This document shows, piece after piece, positions 47,568 through 57,773 of a stretch of 64,000 nucleotides of DNA (the first letter of the stretch is position 1; each line of letters opens with the position of its first letter). The notes under the pieces are model-generated. The model did not search any database. It was given only the letters and a program-made list of their open reading frames with translations, and was not told the origin of the DNA. The stretch lies in NCBI RefSeq assembly GCF_902770715.1, contig NZ_CACXTS010000009.1, positions 41,423-105,422 of the forward strand, in the 5' to 3' direction. The stretch is from an uncultured Methanobrevibacter sp. GTDB lineage: Archaea > Methanobacteriota > Methanobacteria > Methanobacteriales > Methanobacteriaceae. Position numbers and translations under genes: made by a program.

Positions 47568-48638
47568 ATGGAATGTTATTATCATCCTGAAAGAGAAGGT
47601 ACAGACATCTGTGCTATTTGTGGAAAATCTGTTTGTAAAGAATGTGGTTTAGAAATTGCAGGAAAAATTTATTGTAAAGAGTGTTTAGAAAAAATTGTAG
47701 GTTTAGGAATTGAAGATAACCCTCAAAAAGAAGAGATTATTGAAGAAACCCCAATATTAACAGAACCTGCTAAATTAGATGCGCAAACTGCAGAAGATAC
47801 AATCTACCAACCACAAGATGAGGATATTGACTTTGAAGTACCTTATGCACAACAAGAAGTTCCACCTCAAGAATCAAAAGGAATCAGCGATGACTCCCCA
47901 TATAATATCAGAGATAATATAGAATATTCCGGAGGTCTTGAATCATCTTATTTGGATGATGTTGAGACATATCAAAAACCTCAAGAAGATCCGCAAATTG
48001 CTCAAAATGAAATGGATGTTCTTCAAAAACAAGTTTTAACACCAAAAGCTGATAATGATGATTTCATATATCCTGACCACGACTATGAACCACAGCCAAC
48101 AAGCGCAAGATTAGAATTGGAAGACAAATATGAAAAATATCTTGATGATTTGTACTTTGATGAAACTGATGTGCCATTAGGAGAGCAATTAGCAAAAGAT
48201 GAAGCTCAATACGGTTCATTGACAAGGAGAGAATACCCTCCTAGACCAGAAGAAGTTGTGGAACAAGAACCACCTGTTCAGAAAAAAGCTCCTAAAAAAG
48301 AAGCTCCTAAAGAAAAACTACTCAAGGAAGAAGTTCCTAAAATTGAAACTCCTGAAGAAATGGAAGCTAGAATAAGAGCAGAAATAATGAAAGAACAGGG
48401 ATTGATGACTGATAAAGAGGATGAAGATAAAAGTATCCATAACTTGAATTATGATGAAAAAGAGCCAATGGGTATTTTAGACATATTATTATCAATAATC
48501 TTGATTATTGTAATTTTAATTGTCTTATACTATTTAGTATATATATTCTTACTAAACTCAACCTATCCAACATTCGTGGATGCATTATTTGCTCTTAAAA
48601 ATCCACAAAATGTTATTAACGCAATTTTAACTCATTAA
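47568..48638 (+). CDS. B-box zinc-finger protein with acidic linker and C-terminal membrane anchor
   Basis: The first 40 residues form a B-box-type zinc finger: CYYHPEREGTDICAICGKSVCKECG...YCKECL. Then comes about 220 residues of low-complexity acidic, Pro/Gln-rich linker with a lysine-rich KKEAPKEKLLKEEVPK patch, and a single C-terminal membrane helix (ILDILLSIILIIVILIVLYYLVYIFLL) with a short tail. Start ATG 47568; a GTG at 47559 is in frame. Membrane-tethered zinc-finger proteins like this are common in Methanobacteriales but of unknown role. Confidence 0.65.
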   Translation: MECYYHPEREGTDICAICGKSVCKECGLEIAGKIYCKECLEKIVGLGIEDNPQKEEIIEETPILTEPAKLDAQTAEDTIYQPQDEDIDFEVPYAQQEVPPQESKGISDDSPYNIRDNIEYSGGLESSYLDDVETYQKPQEDPQIAQNEMDVLQKQVLTPKADNDDFIYPDHDYEPQPTSARLELEDKYEKYLDDLYFDETDVPLGEQLAKDEAQYGSLTRREYPPRPEEVVEQEPPVQKKAPKKEAPKEKLLKEEVPKIETPEEMEARIRAEIMKEQGLMTDKEDEDKSIHNLNYDEKEPMGILDILLSIILIIVILIVLYYLVYIFLLNSTYPTFVDALFALKNPQNVINAILTH

Positions 48639-49716
48639 ATAATGAAATATTTTCATTATTTACTTTTTTTATAAATTTTTCCAGAACCTCTTTATTTTTA
48701 TAGCCTAAGATTCTAATATTTGAGGGATACCCATCAATATATCTGGAAATTGTTTTTTTAGGAATTGGATTTTCTAAGATGCTTAACACCCTTTGGTGGA
48801 AATGTGATGAAAATCCGTGCAAAATAGCTTTCTCCAGATTGTCAATTGTATTGTAAGGCCTATTATCCACAATATTTTTGGCTAATTTATCATTAAACAG
48901 ATTTAAATTAGATAATTCTTCAAAAGTAAAATTATTTGCAGTATCCAATATGGATTCTATATCTCGAATTCCATAAATGATAGAGTCGTTTTCTATTTCC
49001 CTTTTTAAAACTTCAATAGTCATAGGCGGCATCATATCTAAAACATCATCAAAATTATTTTTCATAATGCTGTCTCGAATTAAAGTTCCGCTGACTCCCT
49101 CAATACGCTCAACAAAGAGAAACTTATCCTTATAATCAAAGCCTATTTTGCTTAAAGAATTAGAAAATGAGGTAATAACATAATTATCCTCTTCAAGCTT
49201 ATCCTTTAAAATAATCTCATTAGTGGTTTTATCAACGATTTTATAAGGTTTTGGTGCAATATGATGGCCCATGTTGATCCTTTTTAAGATTTCGTCATAA
49301 CCTTCCATAGGCTTGTAGCCTCGAGGTATGTGATCGGTATTCAATGCCTGAAACATTTTACAAAGGCATAATGAATATTGTCCTGAACCCATTATTCCCA
49401 TTGGAGGTCCTTCAACCACAATGTCTGCACCAACAGAAATTGCAATTTCTGCCCTAAGTTCCCTTGGCAATATATATGGAATACCCCTACCACTTCTTTC
49501 AAATAAGCCCGGTACAACAGCTACAAATAATGACTCAGGAAACATATGTTGTGCAGTTTTCATGCAATGAAAATGACCATTATGTAAAGGATTATACTCT
49601 GTAAAATCAGCTATCAAATTTGTATCTGAAGTCTCATCTGAGACATTTCTTTCGACATCCAAATCATTGAAAAATAATTCCATATCTCTCTTTAAAATTT
49701 CAGGAACTTGAGACAT
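48616..49716 (-). CDS. TmcAL/YlbM-like nucleotidyltransferase
   Basis: A 366-residue HIGH-type nucleotidyltransferase. The NTase motif is ADFTEYNPLHNGHFHCMKTA, followed by VVPGLFERSGRGIP, RAEIAISVGADIVVEGPP and the later EGVSGTLIRDSI; the C-terminal helical region ends in NIRILGYKNKEVLEKF. This resembles TmcAL (YlbM), which adds acetate to the tRNA anticodon wobble cytidine in bacteria. The archaeal role is not established; a general cytidylyltransferase-like function is possible. Its 3' end overlaps the B-box gene by 23 bases. Confidence 0.75.
   Translation of the reverse strand: MSQVPEILKRDMELFFNDLDVERNVSDETSDTNLIADFTEYNPLHNGHFHCMKTAQHMFPESLFVAVVPGLFERSGRGIPYILPRELRAEIAISVGADIVVEGPPMGIMGSGQYSLCLCKMFQALNTDHIPRGYKPMEGYDEILKRINMGHHIAPKPYKIVDKTTNEIILKDKLEEDNYVITSFSNSLSKIGFDYKDKFLFVERIEGVSGTLIRDSIMKNNFDDVLDMMPPMTIEVLKREIENDSIIYGIRDIESILDTANNFTFEELSNLNLFNDKLAKNIVDNRPYNTIDNLEKAILHGFSSHFHQRVLSILENPIPKKTISRYIDGYPSNIRILGYKNKEVLEKFIKKVNNENISLFNELKLR
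48637..48670 (+). terminator. Strong hairpin terminator after B-box gene
   Basis: Perfect 11-bp arms AAATAATGAAA / TTTCATTATTT with loop TAT at 48637-48661, then ACTTTTTTT. The stop codon TAA (48636-48638) touches the stem base. The element lies inside the 3' coding end of the convergent TmcAL-like gene. Confidence 0.7.
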
Positions 49717-49806
49717 AAGATTAAATATAATCCTTAAATTTAAAAAAACTTATGATTTAAAAATGTCAAAAAACAAATATGAAAATATAAACTTCGGAGA
49801 TTAACA

Positions 49807-51063
49807 ATGGATTTGGTAATAAAAAATTGTAGATTGGTTGACAGACTTGGCGAATACAACATTAAAGTAGAGGATGGCAAAATAGCCGACATCTCAAAAA
49901 CACACATCAAAGGAGATGACGTGATAGATATAAAAAACAACTATATAATGCCCGGTTTCATCGATCCGCACATCCATTTTAGAGATCCTGGACTGACTCA
50001 AAAGGAAGATTTTAAAACAGGGAGCTTAAGTGCTGCAAATGGCGGATTTACAACTGTAATAGACATGCCCAATACAGTACCTAAAACAAATACCTATAAA
50101 GCACTTAAGGAAAAGATTCAAATAGCCAAAAATAAGTCTGTTGTTAATTTTGAACTTCAAGCAGGACATAATACACTTGAAGAGATGGAAAAGATGGTTA
50201 CATTAAATCCAATATCATTTAAGATATTTATGGATTTGGAAAGTGATGAAAATTTAGAGAGAATATTTGAAGACTTATCCACATTAAAAGATACAACTGA
50301 TTATAATGGACTTGTAGCAACACACTGCGAAAAAAAGAGCATCGTTGAAAGTGAAACCGCCAAATTAAAAGCAAAGAAAGAAAATAAGGCAATTGATTAT
50401 ACATATGGTCGCCCAACAATAAGTGAGGACGAATCTGTCAAACAAGCAATTGAACTTGCAAGAGCAAATAATCTGAAATTACATATTTGCCATTTAAGCT
50501 CTGCTAAATCACTAAACCTTGCAAAAGATGCAAGCAAAAGCATGCCTGTATCCTGGGAATTTACACCACATCACTTATTGCTCGATAATAGCGCGTACAA
50601 TGTATATGGTACTTTTATAAAAACAAATCCTCCACTAAGGCCAAAAAATGAAAGTGTTAGCGTGAAAGATTTGGATGAAAATTCAATTATTGGAACAGAC
50701 CATGCACCGCATACCCTTGAAGATAAAACAAAAGGCGTCTGGAGCTCATCACCAGGAATTCCTAATTTAGAAACTGTAGTCCCATTAATGTTGACAGAAG
50801 TGAACAAAGGAAACATTGATTTAAGCATAATCCCAAAAATCTTTTCCGAAAATGCTGCTAAAGTCTATGGACTTGAAAATAAAGGAGAAATAGCCATTGG
50901 AAAAGACGCTGATTTTACAGTAATCGATTTAAAACGAGAAGGTAAATTTAATATTGATGAATTTGAAACAAAAGCCGAATACTCACCATTTGACGGTTGG
51001 AATTATACTGGAACTGCCATAATGACAATTGTTAATGGAAAAATAGTAATGGATAAATTATAA
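49807..51063 (+). CDS. pyrC: Dihydroorotase
   Basis: Zinc amidohydrolase of pyrimidine synthesis that interconverts carbamoyl aspartate and dihydroorotate. The metal-binding FIDPHIHFRDPGLTQKEDF, the conserved HICHLSS and TDHAPHTLEDK, and the N-terminal LVIKNCRLVD are typical of class I enzymes. Length 418 is normal. Start ATG with GGAG upstream. It stands between divergent/convergent neighbours, apparently monocistronic. Confidence 0.96.
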   Translation: MDLVIKNCRLVDRLGEYNIKVEDGKIADISKTHIKGDDVIDIKNNYIMPGFIDPHIHFRDPGLTQKEDFKTGSLSAANGGFTTVIDMPNTVPKTNTYKALKEKIQIAKNKSVVNFELQAGHNTLEEMEKMVTLNPISFKIFMDLESDENLERIFEDLSTLKDTTDYNGLVATHCEKKSIVESETAKLKAKKENKAIDYTYGRPTISEDESVKQAIELARANNLKLHICHLSSAKSLNLAKDASKSMPVSWEFTPHHLLLDNSAYNVYGTFIKTNPPLRPKNESVSVKDLDENSIIGTDHAPHTLEDKTKGVWSSSPGIPNLETVVPLMLTEVNKGNIDLSIIPKIFSENAAKVYGLENKGEIAIGKDADFTVIDLKREGKFNIDEFETKAEYSPFDGWNYTGTAIMTIVNGKIVMDKL

Positions 51064-51073
51064 CTAATTTTTT
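51055..51073 (+). terminator. Stop-in-loop hairpin at pyrC end
   Basis: AAATTA / TAATTT arms around the loop TAAC, which contains the pyrC stop TAA, then TTT on the plus strand. Short but positioned like the others. Confidence 0.5.
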
Positions 51074-51091
51074 AAAAAAAAGAAAAAAGAA

Positions 51092-51109
51092 AGGTGTGTT
51101 TACACACCT
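51092..51109 (-). terminator. Terminator of the mvh operon
   Basis: AGGTGTG / CACACCT arms, loop TAAA on the minus strand, overlapping the mvhB stop (51108-51110), followed by TTTCTTTTTTCTTTTTTTT. Confidence 0.7.
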
Positions 51110-52343
51110 ATTTGTAACATAATGCGTCTTCTGGACATGCCTCAATACATTGACCACATAATGTACAGAATCCTGCAATTGGTAATTTAGGATTTTCTGT
51201 TTCGTGAATCATGTCGTAAGGACAAGCCTCGATACAGTCACCACATTGATCACATTTAGATGGGTTGAATGCAATTCTGTCTCTGATAACAGGTTCGCCA
51301 TCAATAGTTACTTCATATTGTTCTACTTTTAATGCATCGTTAGAACACATTGAAGCACATGCTCCACATCTAATACAGCTTACAAAGGATGGTTCATCAT
51401 CAGTTTCTACTAAAGCAGGGCAGCACATACCAGTTTTGGTAATTACACGAATAGCTTCAGTAGGACATTTGTTAGCACATGCACCGATAAAGTCACATTT
51501 TTCTACATCTCTTCCGATACCTTCTGCATCTACAGGTGAACCTTCACCCCATTCTACATCAATTGCTAATGCATCAACAGGACAGAGATTTACACATAAA
51601 CCACATGCAGCACAGACACTAGGAATAGCAACAGTTAAACTGGAACTGTTTGCAGAAATGAAATCACCAGGACATGCTTCTACACAAGTGTTACAACCAA
51701 TACATTTTGCTGCGTCAAAAGTGAATGATGTAATTTCTTTAGAACGTTTGACAGGTATTTTTTCTGAAATGAAAATTGCATTCCAAGGACAGGTTTGAGA
51801 ACATAAACCACATCTGATACAGTCATCATTTACAGTAACTGGGCTTCCAACTTCTTCGAGTGTGATAGCACTTACAGGACAAGGTTCTACACAAGTTCCA
51901 CATCCAACACAGTCTTTAATGTAAACAGGTCCTTTGCCTTTAAGATCTAATTCATATTCAGCAGGTTCTTTAACACCTGGAATACCGATTACATCTACAG
52001 GACAAATGTCAACACATTTTTGACACATTACACAGAAACCTTCAACTTCTTTTAATTTTTCACCAGTGACTTTAATAGTTTCTTGTGGACAAACTTCTTC
52101 ACATTTACCACAGGAGTCACATAATAAAGAGTTGAATACTAATCTTGCTTGGGTTATACCTTCAGTAATTTCGTAATCTTCTACTTTTAATGCTCCATTA
52201 GGACAAACGTCAGCACATTTAGGTTCTTCACCACAAGTGTCACAGTGAATAATAGATTCAGGTGTTACATTAATAGCTGATGTAGGACAGGTACCTTCAC
52301 AAGCACCACATTTAATACAGCCATCTTCATTAAATACAATCAT
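51108..52343 (-). CDS. mvhB: Polyferredoxin MvhB
   Basis: A 411-residue polyferredoxin with many tandem CxxCxxCxxxCP clusters (for example CIKCGACEGTCP, CVGCGTCVEPCP, CTLCGQCIEACP), about twelve [4Fe-4S] sites in six repeated modules. It is encoded with the F420-non-reducing hydrogenase and is thought to accept or store electrons. Start ATG 52343. Last gene of mvhDGAB, ended by a hairpin terminator. Confidence 0.96.
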   Translation of the reverse strand: MIVFNEDGCIKCGACEGTCPTSAINVTPESIIHCDTCGEEPKCADVCPNGALKVEDYEITEGITQARLVFNSLLCDSCGKCEEVCPQETIKVTGEKLKEVEGFCVMCQKCVDICPVDVIGIPGVKEPAEYELDLKGKGPVYIKDCVGCGTCVEPCPVSAITLEEVGSPVTVNDDCIRCGLCSQTCPWNAIFISEKIPVKRSKEITSFTFDAAKCIGCNTCVEACPGDFISANSSSLTVAIPSVCAACGLCVNLCPVDALAIDVEWGEGSPVDAEGIGRDVEKCDFIGACANKCPTEAIRVITKTGMCCPALVETDDEPSFVSCIRCGACASMCSNDALKVEQYEVTIDGEPVIRDRIAFNPSKCDQCGDCIEACPYDMIHETENPKLPIAGFCTLCGQCIEACPEDALCYK

Positions 52344-52363
52344 TTATAAAAACCCCCTTAAAT

Positions 52364-53640
52364 TTAGAATTTTTTAATGAGGTTTCCTTCACTGTCTACA
52401 ATATCTACTTCAGCTAATCTCATTTGACTATCCATTGTATCATCTACTTCTACACCAGGTTTGATGTAGTCTTTAGCAACTTGGTGAATACCCATTTCCA
52501 TTGCAGGGTTGTTTTGGATTGTAGCTACAACAATGTTAGCATAACTACATTGACCATTGTCATCAGATTTGTAGTGGTGGATTAAAGTACCACGAGGAGC
52601 TTCTACAATACCGACACCTTCACCTTCAGTTCTTTCTAATTCATCAGGGAATTTTTTACCGGATAAATCTTCTTCTAATGCAGCTGCAGCACATTCAGCG
52701 GATGCTAACAATTCGATGAGTCTAGCATAGTTGAATAATAATGGTGCTTGAGCGTATCCAAATGCGTCACGGAAAGCGTTAAGTGCTTCTTGAGCAAGAG
52801 GTGCTTCTTTAGGCATTTGGTCACAAACGTTGATCCTAGATAATGGTGCAACTCTGTAAATACCTTCTGGGTAGCCCATTTCTTTAATGTATGGGAATTT
52901 TAACCAGGAGTAAGGTTTTACGTGTTCAGCAACATAGTCGGTGTACTCTTCGTTTCTGTATTCGAACATGTCACTACCATCTTTGTCTCTGAATCTGATG
53001 TTACCGTTATATACATCCCAAGTTCCATCAGGTTTTACAGTACCACAGTGTCTGGTGTCACCGAAGTTACCTAATGATGCGATTAAATCAATGTTTTCTT
53101 CAAATACAGGAATAGCTAAATCGAGAGTAGCTTGTGCTAATTCTACGTTTTGTTTAGCTCTTTCGAGTAAGTCTTTTTGAGTATCAGCATCTAATTCGGT
53201 TGAAATACCACCAGGAGTGGATGAAGTAGGGTGAATAGGACGACCACCTATTTTTCTAACCATTTCTAAACCGTTTCTTCTGATGTTAATTGCTTGAAGA
53301 GCAATTTCAGGCATGTCTTTAATAACTTGGAAAACATTTCTTGTTTTTCTAGTTCCGTTAGGAATGATTAAATCTGGTGCTGCTAAGAAGTAGAAATGAA
53401 GTGCGTGGGAGTGCATGTATGAACCCCAGTTCATAATTTCTCTCATTCTGTATGCAGTAGGTAAGATTTCATAATCATCATATCCGAAAATTTGGTCAAC
53501 AGCTTTAGCAGCTGCTAAGTGGTGTTGTACATCACAAATACCACAAATCCTAGGTACAAGTCTAGGTAATTCTTCTACAGGACGACCAGTTAAGAATTTT
53601 TCGAAACCTCTGAATTCCATAACGTGTAATCTTGTTTCTT

Positions 53641-53668
<28 letters not shown>
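52364..53668 (-). CDS. mvhA: F420-non-reducing hydrogenase large subunit MvhA, with lesions at both ends
   Basis: Group 3 NiFe-hydrogenase large subunit; Mvh reduces heterodisulfide reductase and ferredoxin with H2. The L1 motif [12 protein letters not shown] is present. Two defects are seen. First, coding continues upstream of the GTG at 53668 with [11 protein letters not shown] (to 53701), but no start follows and the usual MVKLTMEP-type beginning is absent. Second, the C-terminal L2 motif DPCxxC, which holds two Ni ligands, is missing: VEVDD joins directly to TMDSQMRL near 52438. About 20 codons seem deleted in frame. As written it could not bind the NiFe centre. I suspect assembly error or a decayed allele. 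Confidence 0.85.
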
Positions 53669-54609
<941 letters not shown>

Positions 54610-54624
54610 ATTCATTCCTCCAAT

Positions 54625-55050
54625 CTATTCCTCAGCATCTAATTGAGCTTTTAATGGAGCTGGACCTAATTCTTTGATTCTGTTAACCATCATTTTAACA
54701 GATTCAGAGAATTTTTCACCTTCGGATGCGGAAATCCAATCGTGGTGAACTCTTTCTTTTCCAATTCCCATATCTTCAACTAATTTATAAATTAATCTCA
54801 TTCTACGATCTAATTTGTAGTTACCAGCGTCATAGTGGCAGTCGCCCATGTGACATCCAGCTACAAATACCCCATCAGCACCTTCTTTAAATGCTTTTAA
54901 AATAAATTGTGGGTCAATTCTTCCAGAACACATTACACGAATAACTCTAATATTCGGTGGGTATTGCATCCTTGCAGTACCAGCTGTGTCTGCTCCTCCA
55001 TAGGAACACCAGTTGCAACAAAACATTACAATTTTTACATCATCAGCCAT
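54625..55050 (-). CDS. mvhD: F420-non-reducing hydrogenase iron-sulfur subunit MvhD
   Basis: A 141-residue [2Fe-2S] protein that links the hydrogenase to HdrA. Cysteines are in [21 protein letters not shown] and [10 protein letters not shown], the usual set. Length and order (mvhD first) match other Methanobacteriales. Start ATG with GGAGGAG upstream. The 315-base region before it should hold the operon promoter. Confidence 0.97.
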   Translation of the reverse strand: MADDVKIVMFCCNWCSYGGADTAGTARMQYPPNIRVIRVMCSGRIDPQFILKAFKEGADGVFVAGCHMGDCHYDAGNYKLDRRMRLIYKLVEDMGIGKERVHHDWISASEGEKFSESVKMMVNRIKELGPAPLKAQLDAEE

Positions 55051-55358
55051 AGAGTTTCTCCTCCTCTATAATATTTTTCCGACTTTAGAAAAACTTGCGT
55101 CCTTCTAAATTCAATTTTAAAGTTTTTTAAAAAATTTTAAAATCTCTTTTTTAAGGAATACTGTTTAGGTATGCCTTAAAAACACAATTTCTGTACGTAA
55201 TGAGCTAGCTCAGCAATACATTATGTACTGATTAATATATTTTATTTATAATTAATATAAAGGTTACTTAGAAACTAAAGCCAAAAAGTTTATATACTAT
55301 AAAACAAGATTTTTGAAAAGTAAATTTTACATCTAAAACAGGAAAAAAGGAAAAAATA
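55051..55358 (-). promoter_or_regulatory. Leader and promoter region of the mvh operon
   Basis: About 310 bases without a gene. A minus-strand TATA-like TATATAAAC lies near 55288-55296, implying a leader of roughly 200 bases. Two large structures are in the leader: a hairpin with TTTTTAAGG / CCTTAAAAA outer and ATAC / GTAT inner pairs (55148-55182), and a 12-bp palindrome TGAGCTAGCTCA (55201-55212) nested in GTACGTAATG / CATTATGTAC arms (55193-55228). The TTTAGG...CCTTAAA part resembles DtxR-type metal boxes. Regulation is likely but unproven. Confidence 0.5.
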
Positions 55359-55377
55359 GATGGAATTACATTCCATC
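55359..55377 (-). terminator. Stop-in-loop terminator of sufCB
   Basis: GATGGAA / TTCCATC arms, loop TGTAA holding the sufB stop, followed by TATTTTTTCCTTTTTTCC on the minus strand. Confidence 0.65.
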
Positions 55378-56616
55378 AAGACTCATATCAATCATTCTTT
55401 GAGTTTGCTCAGCTAATTCATCAGGAAGACCAGTAATATCCATGTTTAAAAATCCTCTAACAATCATGGATTCCGCATCCTCTTCTTCAATACCCCTAGA
55501 TGTTAGATAATTAATTTCTTCTTCAGAAATTTTACCAACAGCTGCTTCGTGAGACATTTCTAAGTTAGAAGAACTAGCTTCAAGTTCAGGCACAGCATAA
55601 ATAAAACTATCATCGGACAATACCAATCCATGGCATTCCAAGTGTCCTTTTACAGAAGGCACTGTACCTGCTAAATGTCCTCTTGCATAAATTTTTGATT
55701 CATCCTGAGCAACAGCCCTTGAAATGACTTCACCTCTGGCACCTTCAGCATTCAATAAAACTCTGGATCCAACATCAATAATTGAATCTTTTTTACCACC
55801 TTGAATACTTTGGAAAATAGCTCTTGAGTTTTTACCATCACAATAAGCAGTTGGGAAGGATTGAATAGTGCTGACAGGACTAGTTAAAATATAATTGTTA
55901 ATATAAGTTGAATCATCCATCAATTTAACACCGGTTCTTGGACGCACTTCAACCTGTTCAGCCCAATTGTGAACCATAGTGAAAGTGATTTTAGAGCCTG
56001 GCTTTAAATACATTTCAGATACACCAACATGCATTGCAGAGCCCACATCATCACCTGTTGCACAACCGGTAATCAAATGCAATTCAGAGTTTTCTTCAGC
56101 AATAATAACATTGTGAGCGGTTTGCATTACATCCTCATCACTGATAAACATACAAGCCTGTACAGGCATGACCTCTTTAGTTCCCGGAAGGGACCTTACA
56201 AAATAACCGCTTAAAAATCCGGTTTCTTTTTCTCTTAAAGCAGTTTTTGCAGTATATTTATCTGCATCAGGTTTGACAACATTCCATAGATAATCATCCA
56301 ACCAGCTATATTTTTCCAATGCTATTTGCATATTCATTACTTCAATAGAATCTGAGATGGAATTATTTGTAAAAATATTACTTTGATCCATTTGTAAAAA
56401 TGATCCAGACCTGTTAGTTTCTTCAGTATCAACACCAACTTTTAAAAGATCTGTTTTGGTCTGTTTGTTTAAATCATCCAAATCATCAATCATGTCTAAA
56501 GCGTTAACTGTCTCATCAGTAAAGTTTTCAATTGTAACGTCTGCACCAATTGCAGCCTTTTTATTTATTGCCTTTTCAGCAGCCTCATAAACATTGCGCA
56601 CACTCAACACATCCAT
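55366..56616 (-). CDS. sufB: Fe-S cluster assembly protein SufB/SufD family
   Basis: Scaffold subunit that with SufC builds Fe-S clusters. Conserved segments include SSNLEMSHEAAVGKISEEEINYLTSRGI near the C-terminus and a right-handed beta-helix core (GDDVGSAMHVGVSEMYLKPGSKITFTMVHNWAEQ). I chose ATG 56616 (MDVLSVRNV); the frame extends to 56682, and ATG 56625 or GTG 56601 are also possible. It overlaps the end of sufC, indicating coupled translation. Confidence 0.92.
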   Translation of the reverse strand: MDVLSVRNVYEAAEKAINKKAAIGADVTIENFTDETVNALDMIDDLDDLNKQTKTDLLKVGVDTEETNRSGSFLQMDQSNIFTNNSISDSIEVMNMQIALEKYSWLDDYLWNVVKPDADKYTAKTALREKETGFLSGYFVRSLPGTKEVMPVQACMFISDEDVMQTAHNVIIAEENSELHLITGCATGDDVGSAMHVGVSEMYLKPGSKITFTMVHNWAEQVEVRPRTGVKLMDDSTYINNYILTSPVSTIQSFPTAYCDGKNSRAIFQSIQGGKKDSIIDVGSRVLLNAEGARGEVISRAVAQDESKIYARGHLAGTVPSVKGHLECHGLVLSDDSFIYAVPELEASSSNLEMSHEAAVGKISEEEINYLTSRGIEEEDAESMIVRGFLNMDITGLPDELAEQTQRMIDMSLDGM

Positions 56617-57340
56617 TAAAACCATTTTTCCTAATATCTTCGAGAATTTCATTTGGGTTTCCAGAACAGGAAATAACACCATTCATCAAAACATGAGCTT
56701 TATCAGCGTTAACAAAGTTTAAGATATAACCTAAATGAGTAATTAAAAGACCGCTTCTTTTTCTGTCCCCATGCTTTTTATCTTTATCCAATAAAGTTCC
56801 GATTTCTGAAGCCAATAACTCCACATTTTCAATATCCACACCAGAATCAGGCTCGTCAAACATGGTGAAATCCGGCATTTGAGCAAGCAACTGTAAAATT
56901 TCAGAACGTTTCACTTCCCCACCAGAAAATCCAAGATTAACATCCCTATTTAAGAATTCATCACTGAATTTAAGTTTTTTAGCCAATTCTTGCATTCTAG
57001 GATTTAATTCATCATTAACATCTTGATGAGACTCAATTTTCAATAAATCTCCAACAGATACTCCTCTGATTGAAGGAGGATTTTGGAAACTTACTCCAAT
57101 ACCTAACTTAACTCTTTCCGCAGTGGATAACTCAGTAATATCTTGACCTTTGAATTTGATTGAACCTTGAACTACATCATAATTTGGAAAACCTAATATA
57201 GTTAAGAATAAAGTACTTTTACCAGCACCGTTTGGCCCTAAAAGAACATGAGTTTCACCCTCAGCAATAGAAAGGTTAATATTTTTTAAAACTCTTTTTC
57301 CGGCTACTTCAACAGCCAAATTTTCTATTTCGAGCAACAT
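56585..57340 (-). CDS. sufC: Fe-S cluster assembly ATPase SufC
   Basis: ABC-type ATPase of the SUF system. Walker A is GPNGAGKST, signature LGFSGGEVKRSEILQ, Walker B FTMFDEPDSGVD and the H-loop ITHLG. Start ATG 57340, behind GGTGATTAT. The last codons overlap the start of sufB by about 30 bases. A C-terminal CVECAQC cysteine tail is unusual for SufC and could bind metal. Confidence 0.95.
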   Translation of the reverse strand: MLLEIENLAVEVAGKRVLKNINLSIAEGETHVLLGPNGAGKSTLFLTILGFPNYDVVQGSIKFKGQDITELSTAERVKLGIGVSFQNPPSIRGVSVGDLLKIESHQDVNDELNPRMQELAKKLKFSDEFLNRDVNLGFSGGEVKRSEILQLLAQMPDFTMFDEPDSGVDIENVELLASEIGTLLDKDKKHGDRKRSGLLITHLGYILNFVNADKAHVLMNGVISCSGNPNEILEDIRKNGFNGCVECAQCL

Positions 57341-57442
57341 ATAATCACCTTTATAAATAAATATGAATTTGTTATATACTATACTAATTATAGCACTACT
57401 AACTATAAATAGTTAACAAAAAGTAAAATAAAAAAAAGAGAA

Positions 57443-57462
57443 TAACTGAAATTATTCAGTTA
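57443..57462 (-). terminator. Stop-in-loop terminator of PRC-barrel gene
   Basis: TAACTGAA / TTCAGTTA arms with loop TAAT containing the stop codon, then TTCTCTTTTTTTTATTTT on the minus strand. Confidence 0.65.
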
Positions 57463-57718
57463 CAATAATGAATTCGCCGACTTTTTCAACTTTAGCGAAA
57501 GGAACTAATAATAAGTCACCGTTTCTTTTAGCACCTTTAACATGAATATTACGGTCACTTTCAACTCTAATAGCAATATCCACGATTTTACCAGTTTTTT
57601 CGTTGATAATTAATTCATCAAGCACACCAAGAATACGTGCATTATTGGTAGCTACTTGATAGTTTTTGATTTCACTCCATAATTTTTCTTCTCTTCTAGG
57701 AATTTGCTTATTTTCCAT
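57452..57718 (-). CDS. PRC-barrel domain protein
   Basis: An 88-residue single PRC-barrel. The pattern GVLDELIINEKTGKIVDIAIRVES and LLVPFAKVEKVGEFIIV is the typical strand arrangement of this small beta-barrel, found in RimM and in many stand-alone archaeal proteins. Function unknown; it may bind RNA or protein. It lies alone between sufC and cobY on the same strand with its own terminator. Confidence 0.8.
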   Translation of the reverse strand: MENKQIPRREEKLWSEIKNYQVATNNARILGVLDELIINEKTGKIVDIAIRVESDRNIHVKGAKRNGDLLLVPFAKVEKVGEFIIVTE

Positions 57719-57773
57719 TAAATCACCTGATAAAAATTAAATCTACTTATATAATTATTAAACTTCATCATAT

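Noticed and set aside
51265..51798. 177-residue open frame opposite mvhB
   Set aside because: Antisense of the repeated ferredoxin codons; composition follows the cysteine repeats on the other strand.
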